Of a stretch of DNA of 64,000 nt, positions 25,460-37,816 are shown one piece after another. The position numbers were made by a program, and so were the translations under genes. The DNA comes from Escallonia rubra (Eukaryota > Streptophyta > Magnoliopsida > Escalloniales > Escalloniaceae): positions 1 through 64,000 of the forward strand of contig JAVXUO010002486.1 of assembly GCA_033065855.1 (NCBI GenBank), read 5' to 3'. The first letter of the stretch is position 1, and the number at the start of each line of letters is the position of its first letter. Below the pieces are notes generated by a model, which did not search any database, had not been told where the DNA came from, and saw only the letters and a list, made by a program, of their open reading frames with translations.

Positions 25460-26073
25460 CTATTTGCTACATGGGCTCTCTAAACCATAGGTGCAGCTAT
25501 TAGATTGACTGGTACAGATTTTGTGATCCTGTATCTTGATGCTTCTTGTAACCAAAAACCTACAAGGTACGATGTTCAAAAGATGCTAACATCAGTAGCT
25601 TCTTCATCCTAAGATGACTCTATTAGAATGCATTTCGTTAGAAAATTCTGTTGTAGTTCGTCCATACGTTAGTAGAGAGTTCTTGTTTGTGTTCTCTTTG
25701 TCCTGTTCATACACAGGTATATTATTCCTATTACACATCAGTGATCGTCGAACTGTGTTAGACAAATTACAGTAAACAAGCTTTACCAATGTCTTGGTGA
25801 CATTGTGTCCAAGTGATGTGTGTTTCTTGGTCTTTGAATAAAGCCCAAATGCGATTGTTGGGCTAGGAAAAATCACAAGTTAAATCAATCTGGTTGGCAG
25901 GCTAGAAATGTCTTCACTGTCAAGTTTGGGTGGAAGTTTTCCATGTCTCAGAGAAAGAATACATGGGCAATCTTGCTTGTCTTCCGTTGTTACCCAGTTC
26001 AGATCAGACTCAGACACACCAATTACATAGCCAAAGCTAAAAGGGAAACGAACCTATAAGAGAAGAATTCGTT
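25460..26073 (+). other. 3' flank of PRR5
   Basis: Probable 3' UTR and terminator region of PRR5. AATAAA at 25837-25842 could be the polyadenylation signal. No other gene or repeat is seen. Confidence 0.45.
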
Positions 26074-26089
26074 GTGGCACAGAGTTCTT

Positions 26090-26551
26090 TTTTTTTTTTT
26101 TTTTTGTAACAAGAGAATTGCATTGAAAAGATAAACGGAAACATGAGAGTTTGACCTTATGGTCTTACAGATAAGAAAGAGAGTTTGACCTTACGGTCTT
26201 ACAGATAAAAACAACCGACAAAGTAACAAAAGGTCGGTAAACACTACCCACTACAGAATTTCATCAACTATGTAACACAAATTAGCTACATAAATTGTCA
26301 AGTACTCAATCCTGATAGACAGTCATGCGTGCTTGACAAGCAAAAAGAGTTAAAGATCGTGCTTCTTTCAAGAGCTGTGAGTCCGCCCTGTCAATACTAT
26401 AATGATGAAATTCAGTCACGATACGCAAAAGTCAAAAATAATAGGAGCCACCGTATCAAGGATATCTTCAGATCCCGACATTTGGTTCAAAAGAAAATTA
26501 GATGTCGTCAATACACATATGTGAAAGAATTTCTTTTTTAAAGCCCAAGTA
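26090..26551 (-). mobile_element. 5'-truncated LINE retroposon with 16-bp target-site duplication
   Basis: A perfect 16-bp direct repeat, GTGGCACAGAGTTCTT, flanks the insertion at 26074-26089 and 26552-26567. The element is 462 bp on the minus strand. Its 3' end is a run of about 16 A (T run at 26090-26105), preceded by CAATGCAATTCTCTTGTTAC, the tail form of plant L1 elements. A short internal tandem repeat (GTCTTACAGATAA, twice) lies at 26149-26214. There is no coding domain, so this is a 3'-UTR-only truncated copy. The intact target duplication suggests a recent insertion. Confidence 0.8.
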
Positions 26552-26567
26552 GTGGCACAGAGTTCTT

Positions 26568-27072
26568 AATACTACAATATTTCTAACTTTTTTTCTTCTT
26601 TTTTCCGGCATTATATATCGAAAGAAAACAGGTTACAAAAGAGTTAATACAAAGATAAACCATAACTTGATGAAAGCTAGAAAATAGCTCTCCTAATATT
26701 ACGGCTCAGTTCGACAAGCCCACTCAAATCAGATCCTCCCAAAAAGCATCATAAAAGCGAGAACCTCTCCTAGTAGTGGTATAGTTTGCTGAACCAGCCA
26801 TTTGAGCAAACATTGTGATCTCGCGTAGAACATCTTGAATCTTCCGTGGTTAGACTGCACACGGTAAAATAAGAGCATAGGTGACAAATATCATCATGAT
26901 ATAGAAGGTAAACGGAATTAGTACGAATCATAATATGTTTAAAGTGCAATAGAAATATCCGATTACATACTTGTAATACAGATATAGTTAGAGCTGAGTG
27001 ATAATTAGAAGCTAGACAAATCTTAAAGCAGTAACTCAGTCTTCTTGCGTATTACATGTTGCTACGATCCCC
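26568..27072. other. Intergenic with a second retroposon-like T-rich tail
   Basis: At 26585-26630 a T-rich run is followed by GGTTACAAAAGAG, resembling another minus-strand retroposon tail. No target duplication was found and no gene is seen. Confidence 0.35.
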
Positions 27073-28273
27073 ACCCCCATGGACGGAACCATGTGGGGAC
27101 AAGGGGGGGCTGAAGCACCCCCTGAAGTTTTGGAAAAAAAAAATATCGGGAATTGCACCTCGTTCCCCGATACCCCGTTCCTCGAGACCCCACACCAGTC
27201 GGCACTCGGCAGTCACCTCTCTCTCTTACCGTGACCGTGAGAATCGTGACCGCCGGTAACTGTGACCGTTGACGGCTTGACGACGGCGACAACCGTAACG
27301 AACTCCATAAAGAGGCGACGACCATGACCAGATCTGGAACTCCGCGACGAGGCGACGACTGTGACGAACTCCGACCAGATCTGACGCCGACCGATGATCG
27401 TGATTGAAGGAAGGCTCAGCCGCTCAAGAGACGCCGCGACGAGGCTCTTTGACTGCTAGTCTACTATCGTGGTCTCACAGTTGGAAGAAAGCAAAGAAAG
27501 GGAACTAAAGGTATAGTAGATGATATTATTCAGTTGTAAAGAAAGCGTACGCAAGTGAGCATTGGGCCTTTTCGAATGACAATCAGAACTATGTGATTTG
27601 ATCCTTAAACAGTTAGTGGCATATGTGTTTTTGTGTTCTTCCCTCGATATTTAAATCCTTTTACCTTGGTTGTGTAGTTATAATTTCTGTGAAACTTTAT
27701 GTGAGATTATTTGAGAATTGTTGCTGTGAATTATAAGATATATATGTATATATTAACAGCTAAAGTTAAATCTATTCAGACAATAAAACATCAGTACAAT
27801 ATCTTAGTAAATTTTCTGAGAAACTTAAACCCAGAATGCAAATTTCTTTAGCGTCATTCAAGGTAAATCTCAATCAAAGAAGTTAGCCAATTTGACTGAT
27901 ACTTCGTGAACTGTTGGAGGTTGACCATGCATGATTAACTGAGAAATTGTTCGTTGACATGGTAAATCTCAATCAAAGAAGTTAGTCAATTTGACTGAGA
28001 AAAATGTCCTCAAAACTATTGAAAACTAGGCTATTATCAAGCGCTACCAATCTTCGAGGTCTCATCGAATATTAATTTAGTAATTTCGTTTGTAAATACT
28101 TGGAGTATAATTCGTATTTTTCTTTTTATTTTGTGTTGTACTTGTAAAGAGTCTTTAATGGCTCTCGTGAAACTTAATAATGTTTTTTGTATGCTTTTTA
28201 AGTGCACTCTGTTTTTAATAAAAAATTATTTTTGCACCCCTGGAAAAAATTCTTGGTTCCGCCCCTGCACCCC
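27073..28273. mobile_element. Candidate non-autonomous hAT-like DNA transposon, about 1.2 kb
   Basis: The left end is CATGGACGGAACCATG and the right end, read inverted, is CAGGGGCGGAACCAAG. That gives imperfect terminal inverted repeats around GGAACCA. Sub-terminal motifs also mirror each other (AAGCACCCCCTG and TTGCACCCCTGG). Flanking C-rich sequence (CCACCCCC / CACCCCCG) could be a target duplication but is too simple to prove it. The first 400 bp is GC-rich with repeated GTGACCG motifs. A 40-bp direct repeat (GGTAAATCTCAATCAAAGAA...) occurs at about 27861 and 27960. No transposase remains. Confidence 0.5.
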
Positions 28274-28289
28274 CGTCTTCAATTCCAGT

Positions 28290-31200
28290 TTATTCCAACT
28301 TGATCAAGATGGAGATGTATCTTATAGGGGTCTGGGCACTGGCATAATGAATCTAACTTCTAACTTTAGGTGGTACGATACGATTTTCATTTTTCACATC
28401 CTTTCTTTGTCGCTAAAGATGCATCGCAACAAAACTTTGGCTTTTAGTGAAAAGCTAGTTAGAGAGTGTTCAAAAGCAGCTATATACCCTACTTTACAAT
28501 ATCTTGTGTTATTGTGGACTGTGGAGCCATAGGTACGAAGAATCCAAAGACTACAAACCAGTTAGCTTCGCAAGCAACGCTGTCATCTGGTAAAAGAAAC
28601 TACAAATGGGGTCTTGAAGATGGTTTAGGTAATGTTGCAGTTGAATTATGGGCATCAAGAGAAACTCCTATTGGTTTTCGACAAAAACACCACCACATTA
28701 TTGAAGTAGGGATGGATGCCAAAGCAGCGATTCAGCCTGTAACGACCTGAGAAACCTTCGGTTGCACGCATTTCCTCTTGCTTCAACAATGCTGCGTACA
28801 ACCATGTTGATAGTAATTTCTTAGGTGAAGAGTTTGCAACACCTCATAAACATGTCATCCGAGTTTGGGTGAAGATGAAGTGGACCCAAGTGTAGACGAT
28901 GCACGCCGCCCTAGCCATGGAGCTTGCACATAAGCTTTTTAGATCATTTCGTCTGTTTGAAAATTTGAGTTTATTTTCCAAACTTGGACCATTCGCAAAA
29001 CTCTGTAAAAACTATCGCTGGCCCTATTGCCCAAACAAAATTGGATTTTGCCAAAGCAATGCCTACTTTAGATGGTTGTACCGCCTGCTCCAGGCTTCCT
29101 GCATTAGTTATGCAAAAGCTAATTCTGATTTGGCAGCAGGCCAAGCATTAAGTGATGGTTCAGAAGGTTAAAGCTGGTCCGCAAGATGTTGGACTATCAA
29201 AGAGGAACTCTACTTACAAAGCAGTGCTCAACTAGTCATTCACCAGCACGCATGAAAAGTGAAAGAAGTGCATGAGGCTCAAAGACACAAGTACACCACC
29301 AAATCCAATAAGCCAAAGTGCTACGTTGCTTGCAGCTGCAGTGGCCTCAAAAGTTTGCGTAGCCTTTTATTCAGAAATCCCTAATACTGCTAATCTACTA
29401 AACAACAATGTGTGGGAGTGACCCACAAATGAATGATGGATTGTATCCCAGAACTGAATTGACCAGCCAGTATGGGCGTGAGTACCATCTGTTCTTTATT
29501 GACAAATTACCTTTCTATTTTCCCTTTTTTTGGTACCACAGCGAAACCACAATTTTAGTGACCACATTTCTATTTGAAATTTTCTTTCTTTTGCTACTTC
29601 AGGACCAGTAATCATGTAGTTAGGCACATATCCAATGATCTTGCTATTGTTTTCTAGTGCTTAATCGTGTAGAATGGTCCCAAAAGGGGCACCAGGCTTA
29701 CCACGAGGCGGTCTCGGCCCCGATGGCACGGGTTTCATCCCTCCTTCAGCCAACTATGCCATCTCTACCACAAGAAAAATAGCCCGCATGAACAGCAAAG
29801 GCCGAAGATGACCGGAGGAACCAGTTGAATCGACCTTATCGCCACTTGGGTCCTTCCAAATTAATACACATAAAAAGTCTTTGAGATCTTTTTACCAGGT
29901 AGCAAGCACAGCACGAGAAAATATCAGACATTGGACCTAGTATTTGGCCCCAGAAGAATTAAGGAAATAAGCAAAAGCTGGTAGCAAAAGAAGGAGTAGA
30001 TGGGAAATCACTTAATAATGGAGGCAGACCAACTTTAGTCCTAATTGAGTTGAGGGGCTCCATAACTGAAAATAAAGCTTCAAAAGTGAACAATGACCCC
30101 TAAATTTCAAACCGGACTTTTGCTTCCAAGGCTGTAATATTCGTCTGGAAATCCAACTTTGGAGGGTCCCTTGTGGCTTTGATCAAACAGAGCATTACTA
30201 GCAATCTAGCATCAGAGTCGTGCACCTCGTGCCCCAGATGGTCGTAACCTAATCGATCGGCTAATATTCAATCAGCACGACATTATCGCATTTTCTCCCC
30301 AATCTCCTAAACCCTAACCATAAAAACTCTAAAACCCTTTTCTTAACGTTAAAGTAACAGCTACACGAGACACATTCTGGCAGTCAGTTCAAAGCCAGTG
30401 CCTTCCAAAAAGTGAATTTAACAGATTCTCCATGTCTTCCTCCTCCTTTTGCTCTCCTTTTGTGCGCAGCTCAACATAATTTAATCGAACAAAGACCCAC
30501 AAGCTCCAAATCTTCTTTTGATAGTGTCATGGCATTATTATACCACTAATCATCATGTCTTTGCTTGCATTTGACAATCTCCACTTACCAAAAAATCTCC
30601 CTGTTTTAACTTCAACCAATAGGATAGGCTAGTGGCTACACTATCTCTTATAGCGCTTTCAAAAAAGTCTTAAGCTTTCGATTCAATTATTCTTGAAGGG
30701 CTCTCCGATTGATTACGGCTGAGGGAGGGACAGATATACCCGTATCTTCTCTCTATTTCTAAAATCAATCCAAGCCTTGGAGGAGGAAAGAAAGTCATGC
30801 AAAGATGCATATACTTGTTGCAAAGATGCATATACTTGTACAGTCTAATGGCAGAGTGCAAAACATTGCATATTCATGATGAGAAATGTTCCTACTTAAG
30901 GAGTCACAGGCTCAAAGCTGGTTATCACTAGTAAACATCAATAGCATGCACAACCATGCTTTTAGTACATGCTCCTGGGACTAGCCATAGAGGGTATAGA
31001 CCCCCATTCCACCTCCTGCTCCCGTTTACGCTTGGCCTTAATACAATGATGTAGAAGCAAGCGAATAATCGAACAAAAGATGTTCATGTATTTCAAGCAA
31101 ACAAACGCGCTATGGTGGCTATGGCTATCGTATGTTTCTTGGGAATTACCTAAATAACCTAAAAGAAACAAGCTTGGTGAAAAGCACACTTGTATACCAT

Positions 31201-31560
31201 TTACCTAAAACAAACAAGTCCGGTGGCAAGCACACTTGTATACAATCTTCAAGCAAAAGATGACTTTTTGAGTCTTGAACCCAGAGCCAAAGTAATACTA
31301 AAAACTTCTACATTTGCAAGTTAATAAACATGAATATCAAGCAAGCTTTTTCCCTTTTGAAAAAATAACGAGGCCCTGTTTGGTGCATGTCTCATGTCCG
31401 CTAGTTATACACGCTGATCCGATGGTCAAGATGCATGGTATGGTAGGGTTGCCATAAAATTAACATGGAAAGAAGTTTGAGAAGTTAATCAGTCCATATC
31501 TCGCAGCCACCCTTCACAACTATGAGGAGCTAACAGTCAAAAGCAGCAAAGAGAAAAATT
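28290..31560. other. Gene-poor intergenic region
   Basis: Small open frames (such as 28131-28532 and 28899-29171) have no recognisable domain. A telo-box-like AAACCCTAA lies near 30309, and a 21-bp tandem pair (TGCAAAGATGCATATACTTGT) lies at 30798-30839. GTTTGGTGCATG at about 31379 looks like a lone transposon end. I see no gene. Confidence 0.45.
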
Positions 31561-31681
31561 ATTGTTGCTTTCTGCCACCAAGGGCTCCCTTTATAACCTG
31601 CCTCCACCCTTTCTCCTTTGCCTTGTAAATTTCTCTCTTTGCCTTCCCCCCTCTCTCCCTCCCTCCCTCCCACACTTGCAA

Positions 31682-32314
31682 ATGTCAAAATTTGATGCAA
31701 AATCTCCACAACACTGTGGCGAGCGAAGAGTAAAAATTTACAAGCTTTACAAGAAACTGTTCTACGCTTTCTCGACTTGTCTGCTCTCATTTCTTTCACT
31801 AATCTTCCTCGTCTATCTTATCCTACACCCAACCAAACCAGAGTTCTCCCTGAAAGAAGCCGAAATCAACCAACTCAACCTCTCAGGATCTCACCTTATC
31901 AACTCCTCTATTCAACTCACTCTGCTCTCCAAGAACCCAAACCAGAAAGTCGGCATTTATTATGACCAACTACAGGTATACGCTTCGTACAAGGGCCAAC
32001 AGATAACGGTCGACACTTCTCTTCCTCCTTTTTATCAAGGGCATGAAGATAGCAACCTCCTAACGGCGTCCTTGGTAGGAAGTGGGTTACCGGTGGCTTC
32101 CTCTTTCGGTTATGAAGTGGGGCGCGACCAAACCGCCGGACAACTGGCCTTGAATCTCAAGATAAACGGACGGCTTCGATGGAAGGTGGGGACTTGGGTT
32201 TCTGGGAGGTATAGGTTCAATGTGAATTGCGTTGCTATTATGCCTTTCGGACCTTCTATACCATCTGGACCATTAAGTTCCAAGCAAGGGTCTCAGTGTT
32301 CTACTACGGTTTGA
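31682..32314 (+). CDS. NHL26: NDR1/HIN1-like (LEA_2) membrane protein, NHL26-like, 210 aa
   Basis: Single-exon gene of 210 residues. The frame is open upstream to 31562, but that part is the low-complexity C/T-rich leader (31640-31671), so I start at MSKFDAKSPQ. A cytosolic basic N-terminus is followed by one membrane segment at about 27-49 (LFYAFSTCLLSFLSLIFLVY). Then comes a LEA_2-type beta domain with LHPTKPEFSLKEAEI, NPNQKVGIYYDQL and SLPPFYQGHED. The C-terminal WVSGRYRFNVNC is typical of the family. This agrees closely with Arabidopsis NHL26 (AT5G53730) as I remember it, a plasmodesmal protein of phloem companion cells linked to sugar export. Other NHL proteins act in defence. Family assignment is firm; NHL26 orthology is likely. 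Confidence 0.9.
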   Translation: MSKFDAKSPQHCGERRVKIYKLYKKLFYAFSTCLLSFLSLIFLVYLILHPTKPEFSLKEAEINQLNLSGSHLINSSIQLTLLSKNPNQKVGIYYDQLQVYASYKGQQITVDTSLPPFYQGHEDSNLLTASLVGSGLPVASSFGYEVGRDQTAGQLALNLKINGRLRWKVGTWVSGRYRFNVNCVAIMPFGPSIPSGPLSSKQGSQCSTTV

Positions 32315-34081
32315 ACATGATTCCATACTAACGTGTGCATATAGAATCTGATATTTACATATTTTTCTTTGTTTGCTTCCAATGTTAATTATGATGTTGA
32401 GGTACTTTCCATGTTGAAGTAAGTTTGTAATTCAATTCTGAATGATACATAGGTTTGATTAGTTACAAATGTGGCAATAAGGAAAAGCTCGTTTGGTTTG
32501 TTAATCATATCTTGCGTTGTTTCAGTACTTTTCGTTGATTTTGCTTTACATGTAATGTGAAGGTGAGTAGACGTACCGTAGATAGGAGGGTGTATAGTGA
32601 CTTTCTAGTGGATTTCTGAGAGTGGAAAGATGGGAGGAAAGGGTTCACCTTTGATCTTTTTCCAGGGCTGGTCATGATGAAGAGCCATAGACTAGGGTTC
32701 ATGGTGGATGAGATTCTTCTAAGGAGAAAAGAGAAGAACACAAAAGGCGGGAAACAAGTTGCTCACTTAGCTAAGGAATCGTCAATTTCCATGTCAATCC
32801 CTCTCCTTTAATTATTGCAAAGCTAATGGAACTCTTGGCCCCTGGGGTCCCTACAGGCCCCCAATCCTTTTGACTCCTGCATTTGGAATCATCCCCAGTA
32901 GAGTGACAAGTGAATCAAGACCACATATTCCTATCACGTTCTCAACACTCAAAAACTGCATTGGTGGCAACAGCTTGCTTATTAAGCTAACTGAAAACAC
33001 TGAGCTTTTTACAGTACTCACAACCCTCGCGCAATTTCTTATTAAAAGGTCAAGGCAAGTAAGCCCTCACTTACTCGTCTCATTCAGCACTACGAATGAC
33101 TACCACTTCAGCTCCAAAAGCCTCCCCAGTCAATTGGCAGCCAAATTTCCTACCATCGTTATCCCTATTATTCGTAAACACAAGTTTGCTTAATCAAGCT
33201 TTTTACTCGCGTCCAGAATAACTGGTTTACTAAAAGTTCAACAGCAGAAAAATTCTTTGGGCAGACATATCTTGTACCATAGAATTCAGACTATTAATTT
33301 AACTAGTTCCCTCTCTCATGGGTAATACAATGTTTTACTACTATTTAACCCAAAAAGAACTAAAAATTCCCACCAAATGCGTCGACATAATTGCAACTTC
33401 AGCGATGTTCTGTGCCAAAAAACCGCTAGAGGCTGCAAAAGTTCGCCATAATTCTACTTCTAGCAGCAAATGACAGCAAGGTTGTTTAGCATACGTTGGG
33501 GTGGAACAAAAGTAAGATAATCTTGCACTAAAAGCCGCTTCTCAAAGGGACCCAAGCTGTAGGCGGGATATGAAACCACATCTACCCCTCAGAGTCAGAG
33601 ATGTCCAGGTATGCGAACAAAAACAGTAACTCCACTTACTGCTCTTCGGAAGGAGTGCATAGGAAATAATGTGAAAGGTGCAGAAACCATTTAAAGAAAG
33701 AAAATAAAAACTGCCACAGATTTCAAAAGCTAAACGACTTTCTATGGTCTGGTTAGTGGTGACTTCCCACCTAATATGTCCCTACAAATTTAAAATCAAA
33801 ACAATACAACATAAAGAGTCTGCAAAGAGATGCACTCCTTCAGACATCTTTGCTACTCAGGCCAGGAGTCTTTTCCAGAGCTTAACACAGTACAAGCTCT
33901 CAAATTGAAGCCTAAGCATTGTTAATGCTTTCATGAGTCGGCTGTCATCCTAAGATTCATTTCGACCTCTAAATCCCTTCCATAAATGCACTTCCTGCAT
34001 AGTATGGTCAATCTAACTAAAGCTTAGGTGTTACATGCCTTCTCGGCATTTTGTTCCTCAAAATAAGTGTGATTAGAAATC

Positions 34082-34230
34082 ATTTTCCATTGAAAAATCT
34101 TATGCATGCACCAAACACCTAAAAATGCGGAAAACATTTTTCGGAAAATGATTTCCACGCACCAAACATCGGAAAATGCATAAAACCTTTTCTGGAAAAC
34201 GATTTCCGTGAAACAAACAAGGCCTAAGAG
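34082..34230. repeat. MITE-like block with repeated CACCAAACA ends
   Basis: Three times within 150 bp a GGAAAA...GATTTCC-type segment is followed by a CACCAAACA or similar motif (about 34110, 34160 and 34210). It ends in AACAAACAAGGCC, the common terminus of short plant DNA elements. The repeats look nested or internally duplicated. No full inverted terminus was defined. Confidence 0.45.
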
Positions 34231-36620
34231 GAAGTAATTATTGCTTAACTTTCCAGTTATCATCTAGGGGGTTCTTGGTCATAGAAATTGATATAACCTG
34301 TCCACAATCTATCTAGAAAAATGTCACAATCACTTTAAGAAAAGTCCAGAATATGCAAATGGTCCAACATGTGTCTTCTGAGTTCTAAAAGGCTGAATTC
34401 AATAGGTTGCCTTCCAAAGCTAGAACTGCAAAGTCGAAAGGTCGCAGATCCTTTCTATAACAATTTAAAAAAATCTGTTTCGAAAGGGAAAGTTGTAGTT
34501 GAATGTCGACAAAAAGAGCACACATTTGTATCAACTACTTTAAAAAAGAGATTCATATGATACAATTTCGCAAGGTCCATGACAATAATCAAGGAGAAAT
34601 AACATAACATGGTTTCTGTGTTATTACCATTTTCAGCAGAGAAGAAAGAAGCATGCATGTGTCATCTAGAACAAAAGCCAGAAACATCAAATAGAAATGG
34701 CAACAAATTACGACCAAATGCTATGTTAAGCATCGTAATTAGTATGCTAGGTGAAAAAGTAGTTTCATAAAACCAGACAACAGTATCAGAAACGGGCACG
34801 GAATAGATTCCACCAAGTTTTTTGCTACTACGCTTTTGCCCCGAATGATGGTAGTCCCAATCAACGCTAGGAGCCAAGATACACAAAACTCTCATAATGG
34901 TAGCAAAGGCTTTTCAATGTCCAACTTTCTTCATAGTTCTGTCACCTTCAATAGCAATATATAGTAGTTCAAACTTCAAATTCACCCAATAAAGTGTTAC
35001 ATTGTAGTAATTTATCAACTTCTAGTGCTTCTCCTGTTTATAGACATCCCATACTTCGCCTAAATATTGCTTGCTTTTGCCAAAGTTATGGAAATTTCAC
35101 CCTTTTTAGATGCTGTGGCCAACAACCACTCAGCAATTTCCTGCCTGGAGACAAATTAACGTTTGGCTCTCATGGGGTTTGTCTATGTCATTTTAGGTCT
35201 CATATAGTGTCAGGCGGATATAAAATAAGGAAATTTATCAGCATTCAATATCTTACTCTCCAAAACGGTGTAAAAAATATATAACCAAATAACTACAAGG
35301 CAGGACAAGTGTGATAGTTTGTCCTCCTTCAACTGGCGATCAGAAATAGCAATCAGATGAGGTTTGAAGGTTTCAAGAAACAATGCAATGTAGAAATTAG
35401 CATTAGGAAAAGTATACATCAACGTATGTTTTAGAGACAAGAGAGAGTAAAGTCAACTAGCGCTTCTGTGAGCACTAGAACCATATAGACCAGATGATGC
35501 TTTGAAGGTTTTAATATAGATGTATAGGCACCATATACCAACTTGAATAAATCCTCACAGGGTTTATCCATTGTAGAGGCCGAAACTTGCCTGAAGCCAG
35601 ATAAATCTCAGTGCAACATACTCTCAGGAGTATATTTGAGAAGGTAACCATTTGGCCATCTCTTCACTCAGCTCCGATCAGAGAGCTTGGTCATACTCTA
35701 ACAATAATGTGCCACAACAAAAGAGCCTAGCAGTGTAAAGATATGATGAAGGTAAAATAGCAAAAAAAATTCATCCCGACTCATAATCTTAACGCTACCC
35801 TGGCATCCTTATAGCATGTAGTGAAATAATTTAGTTGTGAATCAGCTAAAAAGCTCTAAAAAGTCCACAAACATCAAACTAGATGCGTGAAAGATGATCC
35901 AAAATAAAATACTGCCTCAAAAGAAAGGTAGCGTGCGCTATAGCATTGCCAAAAAAAAAATTAAGGTACTAAACAGGACAGCTTTTATGCCATAATCGAG
36001 ATGCCGAAGCAGCAGCAAAATCTGCATGCAGAAAGATCATTGAAAGCAATAATACAGATTAAGCTCAGGACCACGAAGATTTTTGAAGACCTTAGACATA
36101 CTTAGAAACCCACGCAAGGAGATAGAAAGATTGTGCCCTCTTTATGTTTGTAAGTAGATAGAGGTGCGCCAGTGTATAAAAGGTAACTGGGTGTATGGAT
36201 GATGGTCTTACGAATGTCTCAATATGAATCTGCTGAAGAAATTCCAACAATGGAGGGAAAAGTAAAGTAACTCTGGTGATTTTTGGAACTACACAGTGGG
36301 CTCTAGAATTGGTCACCGAGATAAGAGGGGTCCGGAATCTGTTCGATCGTATGTAGGATAGTTATAGGCATAGGTGGTCCTCTTGTTTCACAATGTGGGC
36401 ACTGGGCAGGCAGGCTCCAAGTTTGCTCGAGTGTCTGAGACTACCTCTTTACCCAACTTTTTTGCGAGTGACCAATCTTTTCCCAGAGAGTTCTAATCAC
36501 TCAGTGTTGGTCAACATATTTCGATTCTTGACACATTTTACTGCTGCCCCCAGACTTATAGTACTTCAAACCTCAAGGGCTGTGCTCATCATCCTTATTC
36601 AACGCCCTCATCGTTCTGCA

Positions 36621-36811
36621 AAAGGCTTAATCCTGCCTTCGGCTTGTATTGCCGCATTGAAGACGATCATGACTCCATTCAAGAGCAACAGGGCACTAAT
36701 CATATTGTAATGTTATTTAGAATGTCATAGTTCGTTGAAAGGCTTTATCCTATCTTGAGCTCGCATCAAGACATTTATGGTTCCATTCAACAGCAATAGG
36801 GCATTAATCAC
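36621..36811. repeat. Diverged direct repeat pair, about 80 bp units
   Basis: Unit 1 (36621-36702) and unit 2 (36738-36811) share AAAGGCTTxATCCT, CCATTCAA, AGCAA and GGGCAxTAATCA in the same order. About 70 bases later is a TATA-like TTTATATAAATG (36881) within GC-rich sequence. This could be part of an old LTR, but no paired LTR, primer site or coding domain is visible. Confidence 0.45.
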
Positions 36812-37816
36812 AACGAAGCACATTGCGACCCTCGGCCTAATCGAGGCTGCTTCAACCGAGCGCGCTCTTACGAGCCTCAGTTTTATATAAATGTTTTCCT
36901 CACATGAGGTTTGAGCGTCTATTAATCATACACGTTCTCTCGCGCGTGCTTATTCACGCACTCCACTATTGGGCGATATCCTGCAATAGTAACTTTAAAA
37001 TTCTTTTTTGCAGTTTTTTAGCTTTTTGTTAATAGTTACAGTTATGATGCAGAATTACATTGCATAACATGACTATTATGTTCGAAGGATGCATTACAGC
37101 CACCAACAGGGGTCATCAAGCTCATCTATCCAGTGAACTATTGTATCATCAACGTCCCTCACTAGTTAGCATCTACAAGCTCTTCCACTTCTATAATCGC
37201 AATCCTACCTTCCTCCTTCAGTGGACTAGAAGCACCGTCCATTTAAAACTACCGTTTGATAACCAGAAGTGCCATCTAAAACTACCGAAACGCGACCATA
37301 GAACATCGGTTTACAAAAACAACGGGCATTGCATCATTTACATGGATGAAGGAAAAAGGCACACCCCTGACATTGGGCCACTGAGGTTGAGATGCAAAGG
37401 GAAATCAAACAATACTTTTACTTATACAGAACTAGAGACGTGAAGCAGAAGTCAAGAAGAACTAGTATCAAACTTGGGTTGCATCATCGATGTCATAATG
37501 AATGTGTTTTCTATTTCAACTTACCATTATTTCCCAAGAAAACAATCTCAAAAAGATGAATCCTCTACAATCCATTCTCATTCACTTAACATTCAAAACA
37601 TGTACAATGTAAAACAAATTAAAACTTGAACAAAGCATGCAGGTCTATCATTACATGTCAATCGAAGCAAAAATTGCAGTATAACTTTCAAGTTCTCATG
37701 TTCACAAAAGGAATTTCAAGAAAATCTATACAATGACTAACTCAATATAGTAACTGAACTTCTAAAAACATTAAATTCTAGTAAAGGGAGCTCAAACTCA
37801 CCACCCAATATCAAGA

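Larger units (their letters stand above)
32315..37816. other. Intergenic, no gene seen
   Basis: 5.5 kb without a supported gene. It includes the MITE-like block at 34082-34230 and the repeat pair at 36621-36811, listed separately. Other open frames (32870-33193, 36393-36710, 37060-37443) show no domain or codon structure I trust. Confidence 0.5.

Noticed and set aside
28131-29171. Open frames of 90-133 residues after the hAT-like element
   Set aside because: No recognisable protein similarity, and frames are interrupted. Not enough to call a gene or pseudogene.
37060-37443. 127-residue open frame
   Set aside because: No domain, splice support or codon pattern; looks like a chance frame.
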